This document shows positions 36,641 to 49,625 of a stretch of 64,000 nt of DNA, in pieces. The position numbers and the translations under genes are program-made. The DNA comes from Atrichornis clamosus (Eukaryota; Chordata; Aves; Passeriformes; Menuridae), in the NCBI GenBank assembly GCA_013400975.1, contig WBMZ01004675.1, positions 58,562 to 122,561 on the forward strand, in the 5' to 3' direction. Each line of letters opens with the position of its first letter. Position 1 is the first letter of the stretch. The notes below the pieces were generated by a model. That model did not search any database. It had not been told where the DNA came from and worked only from the letters and a program-made list of their open reading frames with translations.

Positions 36641-39600
36641 TGTAACAATTCAGAAAAATCTCACATTAGATTCCTGCCTTTCGCTTCAGTCTCTTTATTC
36701 AGGCACCTTAAGGATTCATTATCTACCTTTGTAATGTAAAATTATTTTTATCTCTAATATAATTACATTGGGATTCACTTTATTATCCAAACTTTTCTCC
36801 AATCTTATTTTGTAGACCTTCCTTATTATAATCTCAGAGCAGTAAATCTTGCAATGATTTTATATAGATCTCCTCAGATCCCTAAATAGGCCATCAAATA
36901 AAGTCATGAAGGAATCTGTTATTAAACTTTTGAATTCATCTCTACTAAATCCAGTTCCAACTTTCTGTATATATTTTCATTCTTATTTCCTTTTCACTCA
37001 TGTATCAAATGATTTTAAATATATTACTTAGAATATGCTGCATTCTTTCTTGGCAATGCTTGCTCATTTTGCACTGGATGGACAGATGCTGTACGGATGG
37101 AAAGGATGAATGCTACTGAACAATGAATTATATAACTCTTTTCCTCGTATCATTTTTCTAGCCATGATTGTCAAAGTTTCTCCCTTTCTTAGAAGGATGT
37201 TGACAAATGCAACTGAAAAATAACATTATCTCATTGGGCTCCCCAGAGTCTCCAGAATTACATAGAAGGCTCTTCTACTACACACACAATTCTTTTCCCC
37301 AGGTAACTTCTCCAGTTTTCTTAAGTTTCAAATTAAAAATATCTTTGTAAGAACTGTTGCTTGCTCCCATGCACATTCTTTTGCTTAATGTTCAATTCCC
37401 CAGCCTTGTCAACCCCTGCCACTTACTGTCAGAATTTCTTGTCTAGATGTAGGACGGGCACACAATATGTGATTGTCTGCATTTAAATGTTTTCATCCAC
37501 CAATTTTTCCTACCAGTTTTGGTAGGATTTTTGTGACCAATTTCATTTTTATTTTTTCTGAACTGCTTCCTCATCTTCCTTTCCCTTTGTAAGCTTTGCA
37601 ACTTGCAGATTATTTTCAGTTTTAAAGGTGTTTTCATATTGGTATAACTTAAAATCTTGTTTCACAAGATTGATTTATCTTCTTCAACATTAACAGTTTT
37701 GTCTGTAAGGAGATTTTAGCATTTGGTTGTGTCTTAATTAGTCTATACAATGTCTGTGAATGCAAGGAAGAATTCCATGTGGATTGGTTCTCCTTTCATT
37801 GCTTTTAAAGCAGACACAAAATAATAATCTAGTTTTATTATTAAATAATTTATGGTTATTATTACTGGGTTTGTTACTGATAATTAGATTAATGTCTCTC
37901 TGCAAAGTAGTGTTATTGACTTTTGCACATATTCTAAGTTTCTACCATTTCTTTTTTCATTTGATAGACAATTTTCAAGTGATTTACAATAATAACTCAT
38001 CACTTTATTCCTAGGTTCCGTCCTCCGGCTCATTTTTTCTCCAAAAAAGAGAATAGTACTGGAGTTATCTCACCTGTTTTTGGAAATAGATAACTAAAGC
38101 TGATAGAGTTTTATAGATTTGCTCTGCTGTCAGTGGAGGCCTCTCTATGGAACAATTCATCTGGCATATTCTAGAGAAGTAAATAACGAGGTGAACCATG
38201 CCCCACAAAGTGACTTTCTCTCCATTCTCTATAAAAGCTCTGTAAGCAAAAAGTTCATGCGCAGACAACTGCACTCTTCATATCTAATGTGAAACAAATT
38301 GAATTCTATTCCTACCCTGTTTGGCTACATGAATAGCTAAAGCCTCTATATTCCTGTATTATTCCATTCCTGTACTTGTCCCCTCTGCCACTTTATCTAG
38401 TTGCATGATATACATGAAATAAGCCAAATCCAATATATCATAGTAGTTTTGCTACTACCTTTCACAGTGCTAGGAAAAACTGCACCTTTTATCACCTACA
38501 TCATTGTGTCTGTACTGTTTGCTGTTATTTCTCATGGGGGAAAATGAAAAAAGCAATACCATTATAAATAGTCCTTGTCTCTAATCTATATACTGTTCAA
38601 TATTTGTAGCGTGTCAATAGGCTGAAGTGATAAACCCTTCTGTTTTTCTGTGCCTAACCTTATTACTTTCCATTTCCTAGCAACAAATCATATGGTTCAG
38701 GCACGGGCTTGTGACCCTGTCCTATAGGAGTCATGTTCATTTGTTTTCTTGTTGGAAAAGCCTTAGTGCTTTTTCCACAGTCTTCTATTACTGTCAGGTT
38801 TAATGATTCTTCAACATTTCCCTACCTAGAACCCCTCTTGTTACACATCTGTCCAGCAATTCATATCAAGATCTGTGCTCATTCCTGTTTAGTACTCCAC
38901 TAGAAATCATTAGCAAGTCAGGACCATGAAGACAAAAGATTTACATTTTCAGAAATATTCTTTCATTGATCTGATTGTTATTGATTCTGACAGAGGGACC
39001 TCTGAGGGAGGACAAAGAAGCAATTGTAGTACTAGCAAGGAAGAAAAACTAAGAATATTTATAGTCATCTTTACAACTTTAACAGTGGCAGGTGGACATA
39101 AAAAATTTTTTAAAAAGTAAAAGATTATAACAATAAATCTGTATTAATTTTTTCATATATTAGCCTCAATAAAAGGTCTATATGTAATCTCTGAAGACAC
39201 TGAATCCCATGAGAATTATTCCCTTTCTTGACCACCTCCCATTTAGACACTGTACATCTAAATTTACAAGGTCTGTGTTATCACAGACTCCAAGGACTTC
39301 ACAATCTGAAAATCACCCATATAAAACAGGACAGGACAACGAACCTTTTTACAGGACAATGAACAACAGGAAGGGCCAGATTTCAGATGCCTGGTTTAGT
39401 GACCAATGTATGAGTTGAATTTAATTAGCTAAGAACTGTCCAAAAGGCACTTATGTGCACCTCTAAATTACTGAAGGATGAGCATTTACATTCCCCTTTT
39501 CAGGAGCTCCTTAGCCCAAGCAGTGAGGCAGACAGCTTCTTCTTGACCTCCACTGCAGCTCAGATCCAAGAGGAAGAGGCATACTTGTTTTTCACTTGTT

Positions 39601-42600
39601 TCTCTGATCTGCGTTGTCACCCCTGGACAGAAATCGAGAGAAATGCAGGTACAAATTCACAGGGATCCTGGATGCTGAGGGAGGCAACACTCAGCTCTGC
39701 TGACACGGCACTGCCTTGGCACAAGGGAGCCCTGCCCAAGCACAACAGCCAGTTGAGTCTATGTATCACACAATAATTCATTAGAACACTGTATCTAAAC
39801 CACATTTTATCCCTTCATATTTGCTGTGCAAGTTGATGTATGCATTAAGAACTTGAATTAACAACTTTGGTTTAGGAACATCTGCTTGAACATTACTTTC
39901 TTTTTACTTTACAGGTTCCTCAGACCTTTCTGTTTCACTGTACAAGGTTTAGAAGAACTCACTTATCACAACAAGAAAAAAACCATGTGCATTTTATGCC
40001 CGGACAAGAAAGAAACCTTGCCTAAGCACATTGTACATGAACAATATCCCTTGCTGGTAAGAAATGGTGAAAGTGACAAACTGAGAAACAATTATCAGTG
40101 TTTGAGCTGCAATTAGTCCATGCATAAGGGAAGATCAATACAACAATTTGTAACTATCAAGAGCTAGAGCCTTTAAAAGCCAGCTGTCTTGGCAGAAACC
40201 TTCCCACGGTGGTTATATGTCAATATAAGGATTATTTTCAAGCACCTTTAGTTGTTTTTCTCTAACATGATAAGCAATGGACTCTAATATCCCGAGGCTT
40301 TCTCTTCAGATCTCTGGGTAGGACTTGGAAGAACCACACCAGAGACTGTACTAAATAAGCCTTTCAAGTTTGCACAGTCTGGCACGTTTTAAAGAGTCTA
40401 ACTGCCCTGTAGCTGCATATCCTGCATGTAGATGATGACTTGAGGTTCCATCTATCATTTTTGCTTTCCTTTAAAATGCATAATAATCACCTCAAAAAGT
40501 GGGACACAGCTACATAACTGGCCATATTATGAGTTGTGAGTTGATGCTACCTAGGGATATATTTATAAAATGTGATTATGTGTGACACAGGAACACAGCC
40601 AATACATTTTTGTCTCTCAACTCAGGATCAAGCTATTCTGGAGCAAAGCCAGGGTAGTCCTAGGGTAGCTGCAGAGTCAAATGGGAAAACCAAACATTGA
40701 TCCAGCTGGAGCTCAGAGTGAGCTGTCTTCTGTGATTATATCTGTTTGTTTAGCCTTACAGTCAAAGGAAAGCAATCTATTACTGAGGTCTCCATAAGAT
40801 ACGGAATTTTGCATTTCTTCTCCTCTTAAGGAGTTTGATGAGTATATGTAGGGCAAACCTTGAATGAAAAGAAATTCTGAGCAGTGCATGGGTGATAGAC
40901 AACTGCTCCCCTTCCACCAAGTCTGTTCAAACTCTATGCTCTGTCTTCCACAAGAAAACACAAACTCCCTTGCCTTTCCACTGGAAAACATACAACTCCC
41001 ATAGAAATATTCATTTAGTGAATGTCAAGGACTATCTCTTACTGTGCTGCTCTCCTACTCCTGCAAATAAACATATGCGGCAGAGAGCACATCTGTAACC
41101 TCAGGAGGTTTTGTGTTCCTCAGACAGCTCAGGTGACCACTATGTTATTAGGATGCTTTCCAAGCTTTTAGGAAACATCTTCTGGTATAAAGTGCAGCAC
41201 CCAAACTTGAAGCCACATCCAAACGACTAGATGATACCCACAATAAAAATAAGTAATTGTAAATGCAAACTTTTTTCTATCTCTTTTCTTGCAAGTTGAC
41301 CTGGATTTTGCTTTTTCTTATCTTTTTAGGAATTCTTTAAAACTTTTAGGGTGACTAATTTTTCACAGCTGGTTTCCAGTATGGTTGATGAACACCTGTA
41401 TTGCAGACTCATTAAGATAAACACTAAATTTTCTATTGAATATAGTCCAGTTGAAACTTTATAAACCTATTGTTGATAAACATAATATTTCTGAGATTTT
41501 GAAAAAAAATGTTAGATTTTTCCATTTTCAATTAAATAATGAGTAGGTAAAATTTAATATCTACTTTTCAATAAATATTTGTGCAAACTGAATGATGTTC
41601 CATTTCAGAATGTGAAATAAATAGGGTAGGCTAGTTCAATTAAGAAGTTAAATACTCATAATCTCAGAGCATTCAGGTTGGCTCATTAGATTTTAATGTT
41701 TCCAAGCACTAGAAACTTCTGAACAGTAGTAACCAGCATGAATTTCTGTCTGCTCTGAGATTTTAATGTTATTGTGCTTTTAGGACAAGAACACAGATTT
41801 AAAATGAAAAAATTATTTCAATCATCTTTTAAGAGCATTTTTCCTTGATTAATTTAACCTGAATTGATCAAAGTTTCTACTTCTTTATTGTTTGTTATAT
41901 GGTAAATTCTAATTTTAAAATGTCTTTAGCAGCACTGAAACTTTATGTGCTTTAAGTTAAAACGTGGAAAAATTTTACAGGGAGATGTGTAGATAGTATA
42001 CATCTAGAACTGCAAATATAAAAATTACTGCAGGAACAGAGCAAAACTATTGCTTGAAAAACTGTGGAAATTTCTGTGCTTTTGCAAGAATGGACTTTAT
42101 TTCCTGATAGCCTAACATCTAAATTTTTGTTTGCTCATTGAAAGAAAATAAAAGTAATTGATGTAAACCATGATTACGTGAAAGTTCTATTTTTGTTGTT
42201 GTTGTTTGCCTACACTTAATTTTTCTTCTTTATATTAAAACTATGGTAATATGTTGATAGCTTCTTTCTCTATGCACAGTTAGTTGGTTTTGGTTTGGAT
42301 TCTTTTGTTTTCTTATTGGGCAATAAGAAAAAAAATGTTATTAACCAAAATTAATGTTTTAAAATTACCCTAGATTCACTAACCCTTTGGAGATAATACA
42401 GATATATTGCTTTAATCCCAAACGGTAGCTTGTAATGCATTTTTAAGAAAACAACAGAAAATTTTCATCTGAATGAAAATAAAAAATTATTCAAATGCTG
42501 ATGACAGGCCTTTCTGTGTGTGTGGTGCACAATTACAAAAAAAACTTCCAAAAAATATATAAGATTTCTTGTTTTAGTGCTGGCTAAAAAATATGAAGTC

Positions 42601-45600
42601 ATACTTTTATACCTGTTTCACTTCTGCTTTGACTAGAATAAAAATACAATAAAAATTATGACTTTATATAAATTAATAGCCACTTAGTGCCACAGGGATA
42701 GGATATTGAGAGTCCATTTGGACAGGACTTCTAGGAAGCCTTGCAGAATATCCTCCCACTCATGCTCTATACTTGCTTAAGGCTAGCTCCTGAGAAATGG
42801 CTTCATTCTCCTTTGGATTAAAGGCTTAGAAATCAATTACTATATTCCTTTAGTGAACATTCAAATCCCAGAATAATATGAAAAGTTTGGGGGAAGAACA
42901 AAGCTCCAATGTTTCTATCTTCCAGCTGAACTCCTAAAATTTAGGCAGGTCAGCATCAAGGTTATCATACCAGAAAATAAACTATTGTAACTGGTGGGTC
43001 TAAGGATGAAGCTGTGATTGGTGTGTAAACTTTTATACAGTAGTTAAAAACCCATCCAAACGTTCATCTTCTGAAAGGTACTGAATATCTTCTAAAAATC
43101 TTACCTTTACATAAATAGCTCAACTACCAGCAAATAAAACTCTTGTCAAATAAAGTACCAATCAAGTCGATAGTTCATTAATTGAGCTGTAAGTAATAGA
43201 GACAAGCACCACTTTCAAACCCATGTGGTTGCATCAGTTGCTATGGTTTGGCTTAAAGGAGTTCAGGCTTGCAAACGTAACTAATGATGAGTATTCTGTA
43301 TTTCCTATATTCCAAACTGGGCTTTTTATTATTAAATGCTGATGTAATTTTAAAAGTTGATAACCTAAAGAAATTGGCACAAATTGAAAAATGTTCATAT
43401 GGAAGCCTCATTCATACAGTATCACTTTGAAAGATCGTTATGCATAGAATCCACAGAATTTTTAGTGAAAATTTTACCAAAATTATTTTACCTAATTTAT
43501 CACATGTTCAACTCTGGTAATAGAGACAACAGGAGAATTGAGAGAAACAGTCTCTATTTAAATTAGAACACCTCAGGAATTTGTGCATCAAATCCATTTT
43601 ATTTCAGGATTACAAGGGAGAGATTTGTCTAAGACTATGGGGAGCAACATTTTGGGTCCAGCACAAAACATAACTAGTTGTGTGGCCAAAATTATTGGAT
43701 ACCTTAATCCTCAGGAATAATAAGAAATGTTTCCTTTGCTGGAATAGAGAAGCTTCTAAGCTAAACTATCTTCCACGTACTTAATATTTCATACTATTAG
43801 AAAGGCTTTAACCAGCTGTTGAGAAAACCTCTGACTCGCAGCTGATTGCAGAAAACACACAGAAGTAGATGAGTTGCTATGGTGCCTAAAAGCAAATGAA
43901 CAGGCTCTCCCAGGTAGCTGTGCGAGGTACCAGCCTTTCCCATCATTATATAAAGACTGAGACACAGCAGACTTCACCAGCTACTGAAACAGGGAAACCT
44001 ACCTGTCTGTAAGGATGAACTGAATCCTGTCACTTTCCTCTTAAATGTCTTGCTTAGTTTGCTCTGATTCTCCCTGTTTTTGCTTAAGGTCACATCTGGT
44101 AACAAGAAGGTCTAACAAGTCTAACTTGCTCTTGCTGCCAGCACTGCTTTGATTATATCTCTGAACTTGGTTGATTTCTGCTGAGTACATCTCCCTAGAG
44201 CCAAAACTCTAAACAGTGCTGTCTGATGATGTCAGCAATGTCTATTAATTATAAAATTATTCTCATCTCACTGTAATTCCTATACTACAGTATGTAGTCT
44301 GATTTCGCTGCCATCCCATTTAATATAAAAAATTGTTATTTTCCTCTTTATATTAGAATGTAAGATTTGTCAAGAAAATTTCACTGACAGTGATGTTCCT
44401 AAAGAATTACTCTATTTTTTGGGTTTGTCACCTATTGCTTATTACTGGATAGATCACTTTTTACATGAATGAATTATAAATGTAGCTTATTTATACTATC
44501 AAATACCACTAACAAAATATTTTTTTGCCTTTTTTACTTTGATATTCTCTCTAATGTGTCTTATTTCATTTTGTAAGTAAAAGTTGTTGTAGGAAAATAA
44601 AAAAAGCTCATGTTATTCAGTTACAGAAGTTCTAAAAAACAATCCATTTCTCCTCGCAACTCTCCTGATGGCTTGCAGAACAGTTGCCTTACCAAATGGG
44701 TCATAAATCAATGAGTGAGAATATTAAAAACTTGTACAAACATTCTTACTTGATTTCATAGATTCAAGAGGAGATTTTAAATTTAAACATTCAAGTGAGG
44801 AAGCTTTTCAAGCTTTCCTCGAAACATGTGGCAAGCCTTCTTCCTATTAATAAAGGTAAGGATATCCTAAGGGCTTAAAAACGCTGCAGAACTGAAACCG
44901 CGATGTTTCTTACACAGAATAAAAGGTAAAAGAACACGTGCAATGTGGATCCAGTTTCTTTGCACTCAGATGCTTTTTTGCTTGGAATGGCAGGGGTTAG
45001 TTTGCACTGCTCCTTGCTACAGCTTGAGTTTTTCACTTGATCATATTAGAAAAGATATATCTGAATATCCTTACCTATCAGGAGATGCAAATCAATTTTC
45101 ATTGAGTAATGAGAGTAAATCCTTTATCACCATCCCTTACGTATTATTAAAATGCCTTATGAATTAGGCCTTGTTTCTCAAAACAGAATTGACCTCAGTC
45201 AAGTTCTGCATCATGAATTTTGTACGTGGATCATATATATTGCTTAATTAATCAGTACTTTAAAACTGTACATAAACAAGAGTACAGATATAAATTGCAC
45301 TTGCTTTTAGGTTCTACCTTCTAATTTCACACCCTGCATTTTCATAATCACTGATTTTACTCACATGGATTCGGGAGGTACCTCAGTCACAGAAGCTCCA
45401 AACTTTGCTGCACATGCTTACATTATGGCCATACATTACTTAAATCCATTAAGAGTGATTCAGATCACTCTGCAATTTTAGTTCCTTGTACAGCCACCTG
45501 GATTAATTCCATTAAAATAATTAGCATGCCAAAGCAGAATTTATTTGAAATCATTCCCTGCTAATTCCCAATAACAAATTAACAGTGGTAACAACTCCTT

Positions 45601-47070
45601 TATTCATTTAACATAAAGGCTCGGGAAACTAGACATCAGTTCTTTGTTAGAAATGGTATGCTGTAGTCCCCAATGCATTCAAAAGCCAAGTCAGACACCT
45701 ATGAAACCACGACAAAAGTACCTGAAAAAAATTTTGGATTCTAGGATTTTATTAATTCAGATCTATGTTAGTTTAAGCTTTAGCCATGAAATGTTTTCAA
45801 ACATTTCTTTGTAGCACCAAGATTTTTTTTAATTACATAGGATTTGGATATGTGATTTAATTATGACAGGACATCAAAGATCTTAATAAAACTGCAGCAA
45901 ACATTCCCCCTGACATTCCCACTTCTGCAGCTGAAAGCAGTAACTATCTTTTCAGCATAGTACAGATTAGTGAAACTAGATTTTTTACCACAGTGAATCC
46001 TAGAAAGGTCAGCAGAGTTCAGCCCTTCCCAACCCATTGCTAATCTTATTTGTCCATATTTGACCTACTCATCTGCTATTATCTCACATTATACTTAGAT
46101 AGGTTTTAACCCTATCAGAATATGGTACCAGTGCACCATATGATGCTCAGTGTTTCTGACAGTACAAACCTCTAAATTAAGAACTGCCTATAAGAATTCA
46201 TAACTAGGAAAAAATGCAAGGTGTGCTCTATATAAATTATTTTTTAAAGGGTTTTTTTTCTCTATAGATAGTTGTAGAGAGTAGGAATTTTAAAAAACTG
46301 AGAGAGGAACATAGCACTAGTACATTTTAAGTGGGACATTTAGTTCTATTGTGCTTAATGCCTCGAAAAATGTCAAAACTTATCAGCCTAAAAGTGCAGC
46401 ATTTTAAAGCTTCTGTTTTAATGATAAATAATGATTTGAGAATGCAAATTTTGTACTCAGTGAAAGAATAGAGAGGTGTCAGCTTTCTTGAAAAAAACAT
46501 TTAAAACAGTCTGAGCTGAATATTAAGTCAGAAGGGTTTTGCATTGATTGATGTCTTAGCAACTTCAAAAGATAGCAGAAGATGAATTTTGTAAATGGCT
46601 GATACCACAATAATGATTCTCTAGAGGGTTCAAAAGTCTCCATGAGAAATTTCATTCTTCTGTTGTTTTTTTTTAATGTCCTGCACAGATACTGTTTTCT
46701 CAGAAAAAAAAAAAAAATACAATGTAGAGTGATCATTAAATTTTATTTTAGTCAACACCTTATTTTGAGTTTGTCCGATAGCTTCTGTTCCTTTATTCTC
46801 ATTCTCCAATGTTATTCTGCCTTTCAGGATGAATTTTTGGGATGTTTCCTTTCTAAACAGGGTTAATGCTGCGTGTGTGTATGTCTCTGGGTGTTCAGCC
46901 ACAATTAATCTTTTCTCAAAGACATTAAATTAACATATCTAAAAACCCAAAGAAACAACAGCAAGGCTTACTTGTCCACTCAGACTATGAAATTAGTTCC
47001 AGACGAATGGAGTAAAACATTGTAAAAGCAGGGTTAAGTGATATACTTTTCTTTCAAGTCCAGCTAATGT
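36641..47070. other. Long AT-rich intronic stretch with no confirmed gene
   Basis: More than 10 kb without a recognised exon. A GC-richer segment at 39.48-39.75 kb has an exon-like outline discussed under findings. There is a (TTG)n run at 42194-42207. Confidence 0.5.
42194..42207. repeat. (TTG)n microsatellite
   Basis: About four and a half TTG units. Confidence 0.75.
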
Positions 47071-47250
47071 TATGGAATCACAGCATGACTCAGGTGGGCA
47101 GGGACCTCTGGAAATCACCTAGTCCAAGCCCTCTTCTTAGAGCAGGCTCAGCAGAGAAGGTTGCCTGTGTCCAGCAAGATTTTGAGTGTCCCCAAGGATG
47201 GAGATTCCATAACTTTTTTAGGCAGCCTGTTCCAGTGTTACTGTAGATTT
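47071..47250 (-). mobile_element. CR1 fragment, 3' end
   Basis: The plus strand reads the reverse complement of CR1: TATGGAATCACAGCATGACT, then GGGCAGGGACCTCTGGAAAT, CACCTAGTCCAAGCCCTC, AGAGCAGGCTCAGCAGAGAA, GGATGGAGATTCCATAAC and GCAGCCTGTTCCAGTGTTAC. It is therefore in the same sense as GRM8, the only CR1 piece here with that orientation. Confidence 0.9.
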
Positions 47251-49460
47251 GTCGCAAAATCCCAGTAAGCAACATAGTTGCTTTACTTCATCCAGAGAAG
47301 ACCAAAGAAAAGCTGCCATAGAATTAGAATATATTTCAAGTCTTTTCGTCACCAGGAGATTGAAGTGACGTTGCAGTGACCTCCTGAAGAAGCAGACATT
47401 TACCTGAGCATTGATGGCAGAGGGGAGTCAGTGCTTCCACCTATTCTCTGCTCCCTTCTCAACTGTCCCTGCTCACATTAAAGAAAAAGTCAAAGTAACA
47501 AGTATCCCTGTTACTCTCCAGGATAAATAGCTCACCAAAGCAAATAAGATGGTTTTTTGCATGTCTATGAGTACAGGTCAAGTGCTGCCTCGCCTTTATG
47601 ATTAAGACTCATATTGTAATATCTGTAAATATATTGTGTTACAGCATGGGACATTTATCCCTAGAAGGACTAAAATGTTTTACTGTAAATATAAACACAA
47701 ATATATGACTAAAGGTAGGCAAAAATCAGCTACCCTATACTGCCTATAAAGAGAGAGGTTGAGGGGAAAGAGAGATACACACACACACACAAGGGAGGTG
47801 GCCAGGGGAGGGGGAGAGCGGGGGAGAGAGTGAGAGAGAGAGGGAGAGAGAGCTTTATTCCCACCCAAGAAGTAGCACTGTATCCATGCTGTAATTCTTT
47901 GTCTGGAAGGAAGTACAAAGATAATTCTTTTTCTTCAAAACAAAACCACCTTTGAAAGACTTCCATCCACCACAAATGCACGCACACTCAAGTCCTGTTT
48001 CTGTTGAATGATGAGCCCTTATGTTGAATTCAGCAGAGCACTTCTCATGAAGCACTCAGCACATGCCAGGGTAAAAATTCTTATGAAACATCTGCTTGTT
48101 TTGTAGACAGAATAATGAAGTTAAATAGAATGAGAACACTAGAGCAATGTGATGAGAGAACATATTGAATCATGCCACAATTACACTACTGTGATATCAC
48201 CATTTATAAACATAATTAACAGAAAAACTCTTCTCTTTACGGAACTTTAAATAAAAAACACCAGTTTCACATAAATATCTCATTTGGATAAAAAGAGTGG
48301 TAGGAAAAATCTTTCAAATATGGCACCTTTGTAATGTAAGAATATCTTAAAGTGATAAAGTTCACTTTTTGCCTGGGAAAAAGAAAGATAAGTAGGACCA
48401 TGAAACTTTAGAAAAGTCTAAGTATTCTTTGATCAAAGAAACAAAATGGGCTGGTTATGGTCTACTAAAGGTGGCCATCAAGAACCCAAGGTACTAAGTA
48501 TGTCATATCACAGCACACTGCTTTTATATTTTCCTGTAGTTTAAAAACTCTTTAGATGTACAGAGTAATAATCTGTATGATCTATGTTAAAGGTTTCTTC
48601 TCCTATTAAATTAAATTAATTATTAAAATATCCATTATAAATGAAAAGGAATTGATTTTAGACACCACAATTTCCTAGCAGTCCTATGAAAAACAGGAAA
48701 AAGTAAAATAGGAGTCTACAGTCAGTGGTAAGTCAAATCTCATGTACAAATAAATTTCTTTATTTCAATTACAAATAAAGTTCTATCCCACTTAAAATCT
48801 TGATGATCTGTGAGATTTTCTGCATTTAGCATACAACTGAAAGGATATCTAAGCAGAAACAAATGTCTTATAAATCACATCAGTATACTGTGCACTGGTG
48901 GCTATGACCACCCTTCAATCATGAAGGTGTCATGGAATATTACACAGATGAATCCTTCAGGGAAACAAATATTCATAATTTTTAAATTAAAATAATCTCA
49001 GTAAACAAAAATAAATACAGATCAAAGTGATTTCTTGCAATCCAAAGCAAAAGAGTTACTCCAATATACAGAAATATGTGTGTTTTCTTACCCTTGCAAA
49101 TACCCTCCATAACAGACAGATGTCCTTCAGGTCACACTTTGGGAGGTCAAACCCACTAAGTTGAATATATTAGCATATTAATTGGACCTGAACCCACATG
49201 TTACTACATGAGTGAAGAGGGATTTACTGAATTAAGTGAAAAGTTGGTTTAATATGCATAAGGGTAGGATTGTGTGGGGAAATTAGTATAGAAGAAAAGG
49301 AAAAACTTTCTGTCTCAAAAATGCCACTTACTTCTTGATAGTAGAAAAAACTATCACCTTGAAGAGCAGACCTTTAACACTAAAACACAGGAAAAGTTGT
49401 TCAAGGATAAGAATTTTTTTTTTTTTTTACTCTGAATATGATCCTGTATTGTAATTGATT
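47251..49460. other. Non-coding stretch with purine-rich microsatellite
   Basis: Apart from the AC/AG repeat at 47777-47852, nothing is recognised. Confidence 0.5.
47777..47852. repeat. (AC)n and GA-rich compound microsatellite
   Basis: About seven AC units (47777-47790) are followed by G/A-rich sequence with runs of AGAG and GGGAGAG to 47852. The Leu/Pro/Ser-rich minus-strand frames across it are repeat artefacts. Confidence 0.9.
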
Positions 49461-49464
49461 ACTC

Positions 49465-49625
49465 AGAGACAATTTTGGAGGACTTTACACCCCTGAAGGT
49501 ATTTAAAACCTGGTTGGGCATGGTCCTAAGTAACATGACACTGCTGATCCTGAATGAAGCAGAGGGTTGGAGCAGGTGGAGGCCAGTGCCAACTTCAACC
49601 ATGCTGTGATCCTTTGATTGCTAGG
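49465..49625 (+). mobile_element. CR1 3'-UTR fragment
   Basis: CCCTGAAGGTATTTAAAACC, TGGTTGGGCATGGTCCTAAG and GGGTTGGAGCAGGTGGAGGCC parallel the CR1 words CCTGGAGGTGTTCAAGACC, TGGATGTGGCACTGAG and GGTTGGACTAGATGATCT. The fragment ends near AACCATGCTGTGATCCTTTG, a decayed CR1 tail. Confidence 0.8.

Noticed and set aside
47680..47987. Pro/Ser/Leu-rich minus-strand frames with a signal-peptide look
   Set aside because: Created by the (AC)n and GA-rich repeat at 47777-47852.
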